Source: Oceanobacillus damuensis
Lineage (GTDB): Bacteria; Bacillota; Bacilli; Bacillales; Amphibacillaceae
Direction: 5' to 3'
Length of the DNA stretch: 64,000 nucleotides
Assembly (NCBI RefSeq): GCF_001618145.1
Contig: NZ_LQNF01000005.1
Coordinates: 124,001-188,000 of the forward strand
The translations under genes and the position numbers were made by a program. This document shows, in pieces, positions 63,172 to 64,000 of the stretch; the first letter of the stretch is position 1; each line of letters begins with the position of its first letter. The notes under the pieces are model-generated. The model ran no database searches. It had not been told where the DNA came from and saw only the letters and a list, made by a program, of their open reading frames with translations.

Positions 63172-64000
63172 TTAAATTGATGCCAGCACTTCTTCTAATA
63201 CTTTTATGCCATCATCAATTTGTTCTTTTGTCACTGTGAGTGGTGGAATCATCCGAATTACTTCCCCTGCATTTCCGCATAAATAGAAAAGTACACCTTT
63301 TTCCAGACAGCCATCCAGCACTTTCATTACTGCTTCTCCGTCCGGCTCGCCTGTTTCCGTGTTTTGCAAGGCAAATCCAATCATCAATCCGACGCCACGC
63401 ACATCGCGGATTACCGGGAACTTACTTTTCAGCTCCTCCAGACGGCTAACCGCATATTCCCCAACGTCACGGGAGTTCTCAAGCAGTTTTTCCTCTTTAA
63501 TCACTTCGATTGATGCTCTTGCAGCTGCACAGGCGACAGGATTGCCACCAAATGTTGTTGCATGGGTTCCCATCGGCCACTGCTCCATTAACTCTTTGGA
63601 AGCGATCGTCACACCAAGCGGCATACCGGCTGCAATCCCTTTGGCAACTGCCATGATATCCGGAGTCACATCAAAGGTTTGAGCTGCGAACCAGTTTCCT
63701 GTACGGCCAAATCCTGTCTGTACTTCATCAAAAATAAGTAAAATACCGTGACGATCACAAATTTCACGAATTTTTTTCAGCCAGGACTTCGGTGGAATGA
63801 TATATCCACCTTCCCCGAGTACCGGTTCGACAATCATGCAGGCCACTTCTTCCGGATCTACCTGGTGACGGAAAAGTTTTGCTGCTTCTTTTTCCAGTTT
63901 TTCCGCGAAAAATTCCTCCGGATCCGCACCTGCTGGACAATCTTCAGGATTTGTATATGGCAGCTGGTACGTTAACCATGATGGCTGCAGATGTTTACGG
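63172..64000 (-). CDS. Class III aminotransferase, 5'-truncated by the window edge
   Basis: The C-terminal 275 or so residues of a PLP-dependent class III (GabT/ArgD-type) aminotransferase; the N-terminus lies beyond 64000. The frame is open to the window end ([21 protein letters not shown]...). Seen: [31 protein letters not shown] with the PLP-contact Asp, the PLP lysine in [24 protein letters not shown]. Likely substrate is 4-aminobutyrate, a beta-alanine-type amine or similar. First known gene of the operon with the YjiH and GlcD-type genes. Confidence 0.9.
   Translation of the reverse strand, partial: RKHLQPSWLTYQLPYTNPEDCPAGADPEEFFAEKLEKEAAKLFRHQVDPEEVACMIVEPVLGEGGYIIPPKSWLKKIREICDRHGILLIFDEVQTGFGRTGNWFAAQTFDVTPDIMAVAKGIAAGMPLGVTIASKELMEQWPMGTHATTFGGNPVACAAARASIEVIKEEKLLENSRDVGEYAVSRLEELKSKFPVIRDVRGVGLMIGFALQNTETGEPDGEAVMKVLDGCLEKGVLFYLCGNAGEVIRMIPPLTVTKEQIDDGIKVLEEVLASI

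Noticed and set aside
1-64000. tRNA, rRNA, riboswitch or prophage genes
   Set aside because: No tRNA cloverleaf-like cluster, rRNA segment, known riboswitch core or phage structural gene was noticed on reading both strands; a covariance-model scan would be needed to exclude small RNAs.

Overview
The window looks like chromosomal DNA of a low-GC, Gram-positive, spore-forming-type bacterium of the family Bacillaceae. A moderately halophilic genus such as Oceanobacillus, Virgibacillus or Lentibacillus is likely; this is inferred from gene families and repeats, without a database search. Supporting signs are strong GGAGG-type ribosome binding sites with frequent TTG/GTG starts, a CcpA-type cre site, a SinI-like anti-repressor, OpuAC-, CsaA-, HmoA-, SwrC- and LtaS-like proteins, and abundant GGGGACAGG and GTGCCTGTCAC intergenic repeats. 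No rRNA, tRNA, CRISPR array, prophage or intact insertion sequence was seen.

Layout. 1-929: 3'-truncated aldehyde dehydrogenase. 1443-9346 (minus strand): acetate module, made of an ActP-like symporter coupled to a LytS-type kinase and LytTR regulator, then acetyl-CoA synthetase (behind a cre site), a DUF485 protein and a second ActP. 9649-17008 (minus): a sulfur-compound salvage cluster resembling the B. subtilis ytm/yxe operons (M20 amidohydrolase, LysR regulator, amino-acid ABC transporter, LLM flavin monooxygenase, glutaredoxin-like protein, FMN reductase interrupted by an in-frame TGA). 17366-19221: ABC exporter with a YtrA-type GntR regulator and a clear operator. 19536-23828: very large 7TMR-DISM hybrid kinase, OmpR-type regulator, and a 58-residue SinI-like gene that is easy to miss. 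24180-34791: class B PBP, YibE/YibF pair, internally deleted vWA protein, DinB gene with an early stop, SDR/GntR pair, HAD phosphatase, DUF2935 and DUF1292 proteins. 35017-43306: SwrC-like RND pump, several small hypothetical genes, a frameshifted lipoprotein, an orphan OpuAC-like lipoprotein, acetyltransferases. 43509-55848: stand-alone trpB, CBS protein, MFS exporter, SRPBCC proteins, HmoA, CsaA, LuxR regulator divergent from an alcohol dehydrogenase, Rpn-family nuclease, DHH phosphoesterase, esterase. 56334-64000: LTA synthase with a PhoP/WalR-like box, DUF378 protein, a six-repeat lectin-like protein, and an operon of class III aminotransferase (5' end outside the window), YjiH transporter and GlcD-type oxidase.

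Points of most interest: (i) the acetate module looks like a split version of the SLC5-fused CrbS/CrbR acetate-sensing system; (ii) the hybrid kinase / OmpR regulator / SinI-like gene forms a plausible signalling unit, with 11-bp-spaced direct repeats over the sinI-like promoter; (iii) a MITE-like family with roughly 28-bp GGGGACAGG inverted ends occurs in long and short forms, two of which abut gene boundaries; (iv) at least four genes are decayed by single lesions (nonsense, frameshift, in-frame deletion); (v) the lectin-like protein has alternating repeat types and a Tyr/Pro-rich N-terminus.
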